NCBI GenBank assembly: GCA_004352715.1
Contig: SCFE01000054.1
Coordinates: 929,570-993,569, forward strand
DNA from: Hofstenia miamia
Lineage: Eukaryota > Xenacoelomorpha > Acoela
Direction: 5' to 3'
DNA length: 64,000 bases
Shown: positions 36,224-46,471 of the stretch, in pieces
Position numbering within the stretch: the first letter of the stretch is position 1
How the letters are laid out: each line of letters begins with the position of its first letter
Position numbers and translations under genes: made by a program
Notes under the pieces: model-generated
What the model saw: only the letters and a program-made list of their open reading frames with translations
Databases searched by the model: none
What the model was told of the DNA's origin: nothing

Positions 36224-36483
36224 TTTTTCAAGCAAACTTGGCATTTGGTAAAATCTCATTTATTGAAGAATATCAGCAGATTCGTAAGATTTTCACTGAA
36301 AACTATGATAAAATGGTGATACCATTGCATAGTTCTGATGAAGAACTTTCTATTCAAGCAAGTTTTTACCTACTTATCATTAGGGAATTTTCTATTGCCA
36401 TGCAAAATATAAGAATTGGATATCATTTCTCATTATCCTGGACTGACATTAGATTAAAATGGAATAGCTCTACCATCCCATGT
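36224..36483 (+). CDS. Cys-loop receptor (nicotinic acetylcholine receptor-like) extracellular exon, orphan
   Basis: Plus-strand frame with RKIFTENYDKMVIPLHSSDE, then SIQASFYLLIIREFSIAMQN, then SLSWTDIRLKWNSSTIP. This matches the opening of the ligand-binding domain of nicotinic receptor subunits: L-x-x-x-Y-x-x-x-V-x-P near the start, an alternating beta strand, then W-x-D-x-x-L-x-W-N. A good donor GTAAGT begins at 36484 after a Cys codon, phase 0. The upstream edge is uncertain (possible AG at 36222-36223). Expected partner exons (signal peptide, WxPD box, Cys loop, four membrane helices) were not seen. It may be a lone exon of a gene with very long introns, or a captured or dead fragment. 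Confidence 0.5.
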
Positions 36484-37176
36484 GTAAGTATTAATCTCTA
36501 TTTGAAAGTTATTTATATCAGCATTAATATATTAAATGAATTATATACTTTCTTATTATTTATGATTCTACAACTTTTTGATATCTTCTTTTCAGGAAGC
36601 AAATATGTGTAAAATAGTTCTAGATATTCAACCTAAATTTACAATGTATTTAACAAATTTCATTATATTCAATGAATGAAACAATTTTAAGTTTATTGTC
36701 TTTGTATGATTCTGTAAAATTTGCCACAACTAGTGCCAATTTTGAATTTAGTTGATTACAAGCATTTAACTAATTTTTGCAATTTAACTTTATTAAGAAC
36801 AGAGAACAGAACTCTACCAAAGCTTTATTGATACTAATTTATATTTCAATATAGCTTCCTTCAATAATTGTATACTGTTATACTAAAAAGACTAGAATCC
36901 CTTACAGGTCTTAATTATTTCTTTTTTAATTGATCAGACAATCACTATATTTTCAAATTTATCTTTGGGCTCATTTCAGTAAAAGTCAAGTGAATAACTT
37001 TTGGCTGAACTATTTTTACTGGAATTTTTTATGACTTGTTTTAGCACAGTAATCATTTATAAAGTTTTACAAATAAAACATTCTAAATAAAATTGTAATT
37101 AAAATTCAGTACTTACACACTAGACAGAATAGGTGCCTTTCCAATTGCACCTTTCTAATGTAGGTGAGGCTGATAA
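36484..37176. other. AT-rich, no gene seen
   Basis: No further receptor exon was recognised here. A short polypurine-like AGGTGAGGCTGATAA directly precedes the copy B LTR. Confidence 0.45.
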
Positions 37177-37659
37177 TGTAGTATAATCCAAAGCATAATG
37201 CTGCTAAGAAGAGAAGATCAGATGATTAGGCAGTTAACAGGATTAACATCGAATTATTATTTATTGATTATGAATTAAAAACAATTTAAAATTAATTATC
37301 ATCATTATGTTTGTAAAATGCAACTAAGAAACAATTTTGCCAATGAGTACTTGTTGACAAACAATTTGGCAAAACAAAAGGGGCAATAATGGTTCCATTA
37401 TTTTTAGCCATTTTGGCAAACAATAAATTCAAATTTTGAACGACAGGTACTTGTTGAATTTGAAACTATAAATAGAGTGAAATCAATATGGAAAACTGTT
37501 GAAGTAAATTCTTCAGAAAACTTATTCTTAGATTTAACTTGGTTTGCTTAATACTAATCAATGTCAAGCTAAATGGTAGATGCATAGAGAACATCTAACA
37601 AGAAATAATAATTAAAAGAATAATTAACTCTATGTTAAAGCCCAGTAGTGGATGCTACA
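37177..37659 (+). repeat. LTR of copy B (5' LTR)
   Basis: Starts TGTAGTATAATCCAAAGC, close to the inner edge of LTR D read on minus (TGTAGCATCATCCAAAGC), and ends TGGATGCTACA. It carries the CCATTTTGGCA block (about 37410) and TATAAATA at 37467-37474, probably the promoter. It is about half the length of the other LTRs, with a deletion after the AAGCTAAATGGTAGATGC segment. Confidence 0.75.
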
Positions 37660-37875
37660 TTGCAACAGTGAAAGATTAAGAACAAGAAGACAAATCAACA
37701 TGCCAACATCCTGACTCAGGACTTAGAGTAAAAAAAGTAAGAAACACAACATTGACATGTGAAGAAAACTACCAATACAGCAGATAGTCAGCTACTACCA
37801 CTACACCTAACTTATAGCAGGTTCAGAAACAAAGAATCATACCAAACTGCAAGCCACTACTAATCCTAAATCAGA

Positions 37876-39546
37876 ATGGCAAATACAAGAGGAAAGAAAG
37901 GTAGTGCCAAGAAAGGCATAAATAAAACAACCCCCACCCCAAGGAGAACACATTCAGAAACAGATGTATCCACTACAGAACTTGAAACCCTACACATGTC
38001 CCCAGAAACAGGATCCAGCAAAGTCTTAAATATCTTAAGACAAACAAATGAGACAGAAACAATACTGAGATCCAAGATACAATTGTTGGTGGAAAGAATG
38101 GTGAAACTAGAGCAGGAGAATGAAAACACAATGAGTGAAATAAAAATAGAAATGGACAATTGCCTAGAAAACCAAAGTGAAAATTTTCAAAGGGACATCA
38201 AAGCACTAACAATTGAACAAATGCTTCCAGGAACAGAATGCAAAATGGGAAAAGATATGCCAACAATTAGAGGACAAGAACAGGCAGCTAATTCTAGACA
38301 ATGACATACAAGCACAAGAACTAGAACAGCTCAAAGATGAACTCAGATCAACAGAATTGGACAGAAACAAGAATCACAAAAACCAGATGTGAGAATTAGA
38401 AGATCTGAGGCACAAACTGAGAGCAATACAAGGAAATGAAGAGGAAAATCAGAGGGAAACACAAATGCATGAAATAACAGTTGAGCAATTAAAAGAAAGA
38501 AGCCTACAGGCGTCACACATCAATTTTAAAATACAATTGAGAGAAGCAGAAGAGAAGGAGGAACAAGAAAAGAAAAAAATCATTGACAAATCACAAAAGC
38601 AGTAACCAACCAGCTCACAATAAATGAAAACATAAATGTGCTAAGGAGACCAACCTATGAGAGCTCAATGCTACCAGAGTATAGTCATAACAACATGATA
38701 CCATGCAAGGCAACCCTGCTGAAATTCAATGGAAAAGTCAGCAGTTACAACCCAACAGTCTTTGAATGGCTGCAAATGTTTGAGATCACAATGGCCAAGA
38801 GAAAAGTAAGCAAACAAATGGCAGCAGCAAGATTCCCATTATATTTAGCAGGAGCAGCATCCCAACACTATCTACTTCTAGACACTGACACAAAACAGGA
38901 TTACAAATTACTAATTGGAGACTTTGTAGAGTACTACGAAAAAGAAAGATTTAAAAACCAATACCAAATTATATTGAACTCAGCAAAGATGAGAAAGACA
39001 GATGATATACAAAACTACGTCCAGCAGGTAGAACAATTGGTAACACTTAGCTCCAGAGGAAACAAATATTCAAAATATGACCTCTTCTCCCACATCTGCA
39101 AGGGAATGCTGGAAAACATTAGAACACAATTTGAGATCAAGTGCAATGTGGATGATAAACTGGAAAAGATGATCAGGAAGGCCATAGATATACAGGCAAC
39201 AATTGAAAATAACGTCCACATCTATGAAAAAGCAGTATGGAACAAGGAGAAACCAATAGAATGGTGAAACAGTTACAAGACACAGACAGTGAACACCAAA
39301 CCTTATAAGGAAAATAAGATGGAGAAATTCATCAATATAAAAGGTAAAGAGGGAAAGCCAAAGAAAGTCAAAGAAAAAGACATAAAGTGCTACAACTGTG
39401 GAAGGAAGGGGCACTGGAAAGACGAGTGCAGAAAACAAATTAACATGATTGGAGAGCAGGAAGCATACTACAAAGATGGAGATCTAATCAAATCCAAATC
39501 AGAATTGTTAGAAGATCCCCAAACTGAGGAAGAATCAGAAAACTAG
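37876..39546 (+). pseudogene. copy B gag with zinc knuckle
   Basis: ATG at 37876 (MANTRGKKGSAKKGINK) with a coiled-coil-like N-terminus to about 38300. A frame shift follows, then capsid-like sequence at 38638-39267 (CKATLLKFNGKVSSYNPTVF, LQMFEITMAKRKVSKQ, YDLFSHICKGMLENI) without internal stops. A nucleocapsid segment at 39289-39546 has an intact zinc knuckle C-x2-C-x4-H-x4-C (CYNCGRKGHWKDEC). Stops at 38305 and 39267 and frame changes break the polyprotein. Confidence 0.82.
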
Positions 39547-39549
39547 CAA

Positions 39550-41130
39550 AAGTTCCAACTCTAAAAAACCGAGCACCATAATGATTATGACGAACTTGAA
39601 CAATATTAATATGATAATGATAATGATAAATGGAATACTGACAAACATTACAATCAATACAGGAGTGGTGACATTGATAATAACAGATGAATGTGCAACA
39701 AAGCTAGGATTCAAATGAGAGGATTTAGAATGATCAAACAAAAGACTAATCAAAGCATCTGGAGAATATATAGATATGAAATGCAAGCTCAATGCATTAC
39801 AGATCAAGATAGCAAACACAACCTTCAAGCAATCATTAGTAGTGATAGAGACCCACAAAAATCTATTGCCATATGAGGTGATATTAGGTGACAATTTCTT
39901 AACCAAAAATGGATGTGTGATAAACTACTCCAATAAAACAATTAATTAAAAGAAGAAGAAATCAAAATCAAAGAACAAGAAGGCAAGCTATCAACAATAG
40001 TATTTGAATTGGAAGAGCAAATCACAGTGGATATAATGATCTATAATAACAAAGAAATCAATTCAAAAAGAGTTTCAATGCCCTCAAGTGTGTGCGCTAT
40101 AAAAAAGGGAAAAGGAAGAATACTAATACTAAACACCACAAACCACAACTTCAACATGAAGAAAACCAATGTGAGAATATTTGGAAAGTATGTTAAATCT
40201 AGCATCAAAGCCATCTGGAAAACAATGGAAGACATTGATGAGCAGAGTAGTTTGTATGGTGGAATTGAGGACTTACAAATGAAAACAGGAGGTACTCCAC
40301 ACTGCTGACTGGAGGGTGAGTGGATGAAAACCATTAATGTAGCAAGTGCTCCCCATAGCCTATTTGATTGCAGAGGGACGAAATCAAATGGTGAAGATCA
40401 ATATAAAACACCAGACTTGCTAGAGGAGGAATATCAACATCTAAATGAAATGCAATTACAACAACTCAGAGAGGTGCTGGAGAGACATAAATGAATATTC
40501 AATTACAGAGAAATAAGTATGGGCCAGGCAATAGGTGAAACACACAAGATAATTGCAACAATGAACAAGCCAAAGCAGATGAAGGATGAATACAACAGAA
40601 TACTCAATGAACTAATTGACAATAAAATAATCCAACTCAGTGAAAGTCCATATGGGGCACCAACAGTGTTTGTAATGGAAGAAGAAGACATTTAAAAGAC
40701 GGCGTTTATTACTCCATACTGCTTGTACAAATAGATATAGATGGATTTTGGTTAATGTGCCAGCAACTTTTCAAAGATATATAACAAAAGTATTGAAGAA
40801 CAGCAGACACAAAATGGAGGAATGCGTGAATGCATACATAGATGACATCATTGTAACAAGTGACACAATAGAGGAGCATTTAGAGAAGTTGTAAAGGACA
40901 CTATCAATCCTGGAGAAAGCAGGCTTATGAATTAACAGCAACAAATGCAATATATTAAAAGAAAAGACCATATTACTAGGATGAGTGATTGAGAAGTGGC
41001 AGACATGCATGGAAGATAACAAAAGAGACATGATCCAGAAAATAGAGAAGCCAAATAACAAAAAAGACATACAGAGGATAATTGGATTTTTTATTTACTA
41101 TGGAAGATTCATACCCAACATCGCGGAAAA
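39550..41130 (+). pseudogene. copy B protease and reverse transcriptase, deleted
   Basis: The retropepsin active site reads NTG in place of DTG (near 39655), so it is dead. Its C-terminal region is EVILGDNFLTKNGCVINY. The RT begins NKIIQLSESPYGAPTVFV and then jumps to EEEDI.KTAFITPYCLYK. Against copy A about 75-80 codons are missing, including the first catalytic aspartate block. The YxDD box is intact as AYIDDIIVTS near 40833. RT thumb IGFFIYYGRFIPNIAEK precedes 41130. Confidence 0.82.
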
Positions 41131-41139
41131 ACTGCCAAG

Positions 41140-42031
41140 ATGACACAACTAATGAGAAAATCAGTGCCTTTTATATGGACTTGGCAGGAGCAAGAAGAAC
41201 TAGACAACATAAAGGAGGAATTAGCAAAGCTACCATCACTAAGTACGTCCTACTACCATGAAAAATTCATTCTGGATTGCGATGCTGGCAAAGAAGCAAT
41301 TGGAGCAACACTCAGACAAATGAAGAACAACCAAGAGGTGCCAATACAGTTTTTTAGCCGTAACCTGAAGCTAAGGGAGGAAAACTATGCAACAAAGCAA
41401 GAGATGCTTGCCCTGATCAAAAGCATCAAAAAATTCAGTTAATTCTTAATCAGACAAGAATATAGGGTCTGCACAGACAACAGTGGCCTGGCATGGCTAA
41501 ATAAGTTCTTGGGAGATATGTCAGGGATAGTATCAAGATGGATTGAGTACCTAAATGAATTCACTACTTTTACTATTGAACACCAAAGAGAGACATTGCA
41601 TACTAATGCAGATTTTTGGACTGCACTCCTGGAGTACCAAAGAGACATTGCCAAAGAAGAAGGTGAGAAAAAGCAGTTTCAATTCCTACCTCATACAGAG
41701 TATGAAGAACTGCCCAAAATAAACGTCAATAAGAAAGGACAAGCAATGTTGCCAATTTTGATTAAGGAAGAGATATCAGAACACGAGATCATAGAAAAAC
41801 AAAAAGATAATGTTAAATTGAATGAGATCATAAGAAAGAACCAAGCCTAAAATTATATAAATTAACAGAGAGCTATTTTGAAAGGTATAAATGGAAAAGA
41901 AATAAGAATGGACTTCTATATGTGGAATCACAGAATAACAGGATTGCAATACCAGAATATTACAAACAAGATCAAATAAGAAAGGTGCATGAAAAAGGCC
42001 ATCTAGGCATTATGCAAACAGAGAGTACTTT
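41140..42031 (+). pseudogene. copy B RNase H and integrase start
   Basis: RNase H motif FILDCDAGKEAIGATLRQ (catalytic aspartates) and QFFSRNLKLREENYATKQEM near 41265-41410, then a stop. The connection continues as WIEYLNEFTTFTIEHQRE. At 41950-42030 the integrase zinc domain begins (IRKVHEKGHLGIMQTE, first two His). The reading is cut by TGTAATATCC of LTR C. Confidence 0.8.
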
Positions 42032-43085
42032 TGTAATATCCTCTACCAGGCATTATCACTGTATATCTACTGTTACTGTATAATTTTAGCTGTTATTGCA
42101 GGTAAGGATTTACTTGTTATTACTGCTTGACTGGTTTCTTCTGTTAACTTATGTAACTTAGAATTAACTGTTCACTATTTAGGTGACGAAGCCATGTTGT
42201 AATTTCTGCAATGATCTTTTGGTGGGCATCTGCCCAAAGCTGATCTCCACGTCCAGTTTCACCACTCCATCTGATGGTTGAGTGCCACTTCTCAGCTCAA
42301 TCAATACAGCTTATGTGTACCCTACTTTAGCTCAGTGCTTACTCAAGGCATGACACAATTTGACTTAAACTCTACCTTGTGAAAGTGTTTTATTGATCTG
42401 CAATCTGACTTGTTACTAGTTGTTCGTTAAATATTACATGTAGCCATTACTGAAATATATTGGCTTATTTAAATATACTTTGTTTGAACAACTTCGTAAC
42501 CTATATTTATAATTCCTAAGGTTTGGTCATCCAACTGTTTGCTGTCTATTAATTATTTAATACATGTAGAAGTGATATGCTAGCCAGCTAATTGAGAGAA
42601 AACTCCTACACCTAACATATGTGCACTTTCATGGTCTGGCACAGAGACCCTAGAATCGTTCCCTGTGATGTATCCAGACCACTACTAAACACCGCTCAAT
42701 TAGCTCGACATTGTATTAAATAAGCAAACCGTTAACTTGAAACAAAATAAGAATTCCTAATAAAATTCTTTATCAAACTCTTACAATGGTTTTTAATCTA
42801 TTTATAGTATTTCCAAAAGAAGTACCTATCAATTCAAATTTAAACTTTCTGCCAAGATGGCGGCTGAAAATAATGTTTTAGCATCCTTTAGTCAAAAAGT
42901 ATTTTTATTGACAGACACAAATATCTCTTTTCTGACACATGTTGTTTCTTAGTTGCATATTACAAATAAATCTGAAATAACACTAATTGATTTAATTACA
43001 ATATTTTTAATCAACTATTCTTTGATCTTAATCTCTTTTACCAACATTTGCAGCTTATTTAAGATTTCATTTAGATGATGCTACA
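42032..43085 (-). repeat. LTR C (3' LTR of element X-1)
   Basis: 1054 bp from TGTAATATCCTCTACCAGG to GATGATGCTACA. Orientation is minus: the polypurine tract abuts the 43085 side. It shares with LTR D and LTR A the CTATTTATAG TATA block (about 42810), CCAAGATGG (about 42855) and GCTTATGTGTACCCTA (about 42310). Confidence 0.88.
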
Positions 43086-43099
43086 TGCCCCCCTCAGCT
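43086..43099 (-). other. polypurine tract of element X-1
   Basis: On minus, AGCTGAGGGGGGCA lies directly against the LTR start TGTAGCATC. This is the plus-strand primer position of LTR elements and fixes the direction of the element. Confidence 0.85.
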
Positions 43100-45290
43100 T
43101 GTGTTATTTTCAGCACAGCTCACTCTCCATGCACCAAGGTATCCGCCTTCCGAATTATTGATTCTGCCTATTGATCAGCCCATGAGGTTTTCTCAAATTC
43201 GGTTTGTTTGGTCATCTTAAGGACCGCCTCTCTTTAAGTTGTTACTGTGTTGGCGTATTTTAGGAATTGTGCTTCTCAGATGTCTTCTGCTATCAACGTA
43301 ATTTCTCTTAATTCTTTGATTTTCTGTGAAAAGATGTCATAATATTTGTGATATAGTTGTATTCATTTGATTCCAATCATGAATGTCATTTGTGCATTGG
43401 CTCTGCTCGTATGTGCTAGATCTTTTCTGATTTAGTTGTTGGGGTAGAAAAGCATGAAGACTTTCTGTAAACTCCGAGTATTTGCCACGTCTTTGTAAAA
43501 GAAATTGATGTTGTCCCTTACTTCTTTTTCTGTTATGATATTTTGATCGTTCTTATTGATTCACATCATTGTGACAATTTCTACCCTCTTCGTGACATTG
43601 TAGTAAGGGTATTTCCTTTCCCAGATGTCTGTCCACACTATGTCATTTACTCTGGAGAATAACATTATGGCTCTCAGGTTCTGTTCCTCTATCTTCTTTC
43701 TGAGATCTTGCAGTTGTACATTTATTGGTGTGTAGAGCTGGTCAGGCGTTATCATGCCTTTGATATAGACCCTTTCTCTATTGTCATTTCTTAGCATTAG
43801 CTCTTTCAACTTTTTACAGTCATCTTGCTCTATCATGGTTTTTGCTTTTCTTTTTGTGTTCACATATGACTTATACTTGTGAAGGAATGTCTTTGCCACC
43901 TTGACCTCTTTTGGTAGTCTCCATCATGGGAGGACCTTTGGTATCTCAACAGTTTCCAGCAGTGTGCATATTAGGATTTTTGTCTCTATTTGTCTTTCTA
44001 TGTGAGGATACAAGCCTTCCGTAGTTGATGCTATAGCTAGGCCTATTGTGGCGTGGTAATTCATCTTAGCTTCCAAAATTGTATCCCAGAATGCTTGTGT
44101 TAATCCCCTCCAGCTTAATTTTAATCATATTTCTTCTTTGATGTCTATTCTTGATGTAATACATTCAACATCTACAGCCAATTGATTATATGGTTTTAGT
44201 AGCTCCTCCAATTCTTTTTGTGTAATCACTTCAGTAAACATAAGTTTCATCCTCGCCACTGTCTGTTGTTCTCTGATGTTCTGGAAATTCCTTTCCTTGA
44301 TATCTTTGGCCTCTCTTGTAAATTTGATTTCCACCAGGAACCGCTCATCATCAGTGTCTATCCATTCTATTGTTTTAGCTGGGCTGATCTCTCCCCATTT
44401 CTCGATATTTATCCTGTTGATTGTTTGTTGTGTTTTGGGGCTAGTAGTAATCTGGATGATGTGAGTAATTGTTCCACTTCTATCATTTCTGCTTGGGATT
44501 TTGTAACCATTTCACACACTTCTACTGGTTCTGTTATTCCTCCTCATTTCATCATTTCTGCACTTTGTAAATGTGCACCGTGGACTATCTCATTCATAGC
44601 ATCCCATTTCGTGATTGAGGATTTTCTGCACGTTTTTCTGTATTAACATTTTCCTAATTTCGGCTATGCTTGCTAGCTTCCATTTAATAGTTTCCCTTGT
44701 TGTTAGCCATGGTTGGTTTTGGAGTTGCTTTATCCGTGTTTCAGATGTTGCTCCCCACATGTACTTTTTCATGGGCTCATTGAATATCGTGATTTCATTG
44801 GGACATATCCCCGTCTTATTTGCAATGCTTATGACTGATATTTTTCCCATCAGATTTTCGCTCATTATTGTTTGGCTCAATATCTTTTGCATTGTCTGCA
44901 CTGGCTTCTCTTGTCTATTTGGTGACTCCAGTTTCCCAGTGTGACCTTTTAGTAGCCAGTTCTTTGTTTGCATATTTATTGGAGCTATCGCTATTTCATA
45001 CTTCTTTGCTTTCACTAATTTGTGGCGGGTGTGTCGCAAGATCAGGAGTTTTATTTCTACGTCTTCTGTTGTGAATATTGCTAGTATCCACGCCATTGTT
45101 CTATAATGTATCTCAGGTGCGTTCTTTTCTTTGAATAGTAACTGTTTGAAGTCTTTTTTCGTATTCAGTTTGTAGGCTCTGTTTACCTTGTCAATTCCAT
45201 TTCTATCAACTTATGAAATTTCTGTGATGGTGTATTGATCTTTATTTCTGGCCAACCTTACTCTACCTTCTTTTGTAATTTCTTAGTTGT
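43100..45290 (-). pseudogene. protein X of element X-1 (about 730 codons, decayed)
   Basis: Begins within the primer site region (ATGACAACTAAG at 45292) and runs to the polypurine tract. Open pieces lie at 45096-44590, 44334-44125 and 43899-43561; a few stops and shifts part them. I do not recognise the family. Visible blocks: MAWILAIFTTEDVEIKLLIL, then KKYMWGATSETRIKQLQNQP, then EWIDTDDERFLVEIKF followed by a basic helix, then ERVYIKGMITPDQLYTP and VNDIVWTDIWERKYPYY near the C-terminal third. D-x8-E-x-K suggests a PD-(D/E)xK-type nuclease core, by inference only. No membrane segment or signal peptide, so not an obvious envelope. Confidence 0.65.
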
Positions 45291-45301
45291 CATGGTCGCC
45301 A
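45288..45301 (-). other. primer binding site of element X-1
   Basis: On minus, TGGCGACCATGACA follows directly after the LTR end (GTTACA). It is the same Arg-tRNA type as copy A, which has TGGCGACTGTGACA. Confidence 0.82.
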
Positions 45302-46457
45302 TGTAACATCCTCCACCAGGCCTATTCATGCCGTGTATGATTACTGATAATTATCACTCGGTAGATTGCAGGTGAGGGGTTACAAAGTTATTGAACCGTC
45401 AGACCTTTCCTTTCTAACTAACTAGCTATGTTATTTAATAATTGAGTATTGACTATCACTGTTTAGGTGACGGAGCCGTATGACGTTTCCTCTTCAGTTC
45501 TTCCATGGGCTACTGCCCGAAGCTGATCTCCACAAGACAGTTCCTCTCCTTCATGAATGATGATTGAATCCACGGCACCATCTCAGCTCAACTGGGATTA
45601 ATTATGTGTACCTTACCTTAATTCAGTGCGTGCACTCAAGTAAAGTTGTAACTGACTTAAACTCAATTTTGTAAAGTGTTTGTTGTTTTGATTAAGTAAA
45701 GCAACCGGGCATTGACACTAACTGCATTTAAATAATATTAAAATAGCCATTACCATAAAACTATCGGCTTAATAATTTAAATAATAAGATTGCAGTTTCC
45801 TATACTTACATTTAATAAGGTTACATGCAAGGTCATTTATCAGGTCAATTATAGTCGAGTCTCCTACTATTAAGAATATATACATATCCCTAAGTGTCGA
45901 CTATCCAGTCGTTTTAAGCATTGATTATTTTATACATGTATGAATCGATAGTCAGACTAGGCAAGAATCGAAAAACTCCTAACCATAACATAAGTGCGGT
46001 TTCGTGACTGGCACAAGGACCCTTCGAATCGATCCCGTGATGGAATCCAGCCACTACTCGACACAACTTGCCTAGCTGCACATCTTATTAAATAATCAAA
46101 CCAGATAATAGAAGAATGAAAATAAAATAAACTCCGAAGAATTTATTGCTCATCAAATTTCTGTTTAGTTCAAAGCTATTTATAAAAATTTTCCAAAAGT
46201 ACCTGCTGATTTTGAATTTTAAATGATTCGTCTGCCAATATGGCTGTTCCTTCGTAAGCGTAATTTCGCTCAATATAATTTGTCAAATGTTACTTGATCA
46301 GCTAACAAGTTTTTCTTAATTTGAACAATATTATGGCTTGGTTGCATTGTACAAAGTAACTAAGATAATTAACTAAATTTTACAATCAATTCTAATTATT
46401 ATTAATCATTCGACGTTATTCCTTGCTTGCAGCTTGGTTGCTTTGGATGATGCTACA
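45302..46457 (-). repeat. LTR D (shared: 5' LTR of X-1, 3' LTR of X-2)
   Basis: 1156 bp from TGTAACATCCTCCACCAGG to GGATGATGCTACA. A primer site lies on its left side and a second polypurine tract (AGCTGAGGAGGGCG, 46458-46471) on its right. One LTR therefore serves two head-to-tail elements. Confidence 0.85.
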
Positions 46458-46471
46458 CGCCCTCCTCAGCT

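Larger units (their letters stand above)
37177..42031 (+). mobile_element. Ty3/Gypsy-type LTR retrotransposon, copy B (interrupted)
   Basis: Plus-strand order: LTR, degenerate primer site (TTGCAACAGTGA at 37660, two mismatches to the family site), gag, protease, RT, RNase H, then the start of integrase. It is broken exactly where LTR C begins at 42032, so the X elements inserted into it. Its 3' part was not seen beyond the N gap. Confidence 0.85.
42032..46457 (-). mobile_element. LTR element X-1: complete, lacks gag-pol, encodes protein X
   Basis: 4426 bp: LTR D (5'), primer site, 2.2 kb interior with one ORF, polypurine tract, LTR C (3'). The cis features belong to the same family as the gag-pol copies A and B. 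The interior has no gag, zinc knuckle, protease, RT, RNase H or integrase motif. It is inserted in the integrase region of copy B. A second X interior joins the other side of LTR D, so target duplications cannot be read. Confidence 0.85.

Noticed and set aside
46010-46040. B-box-like CCTTCGAATCGATCCC
   Set aside because: It lies inside LTR D, with a variant in LTR C, and has no tRNA context.
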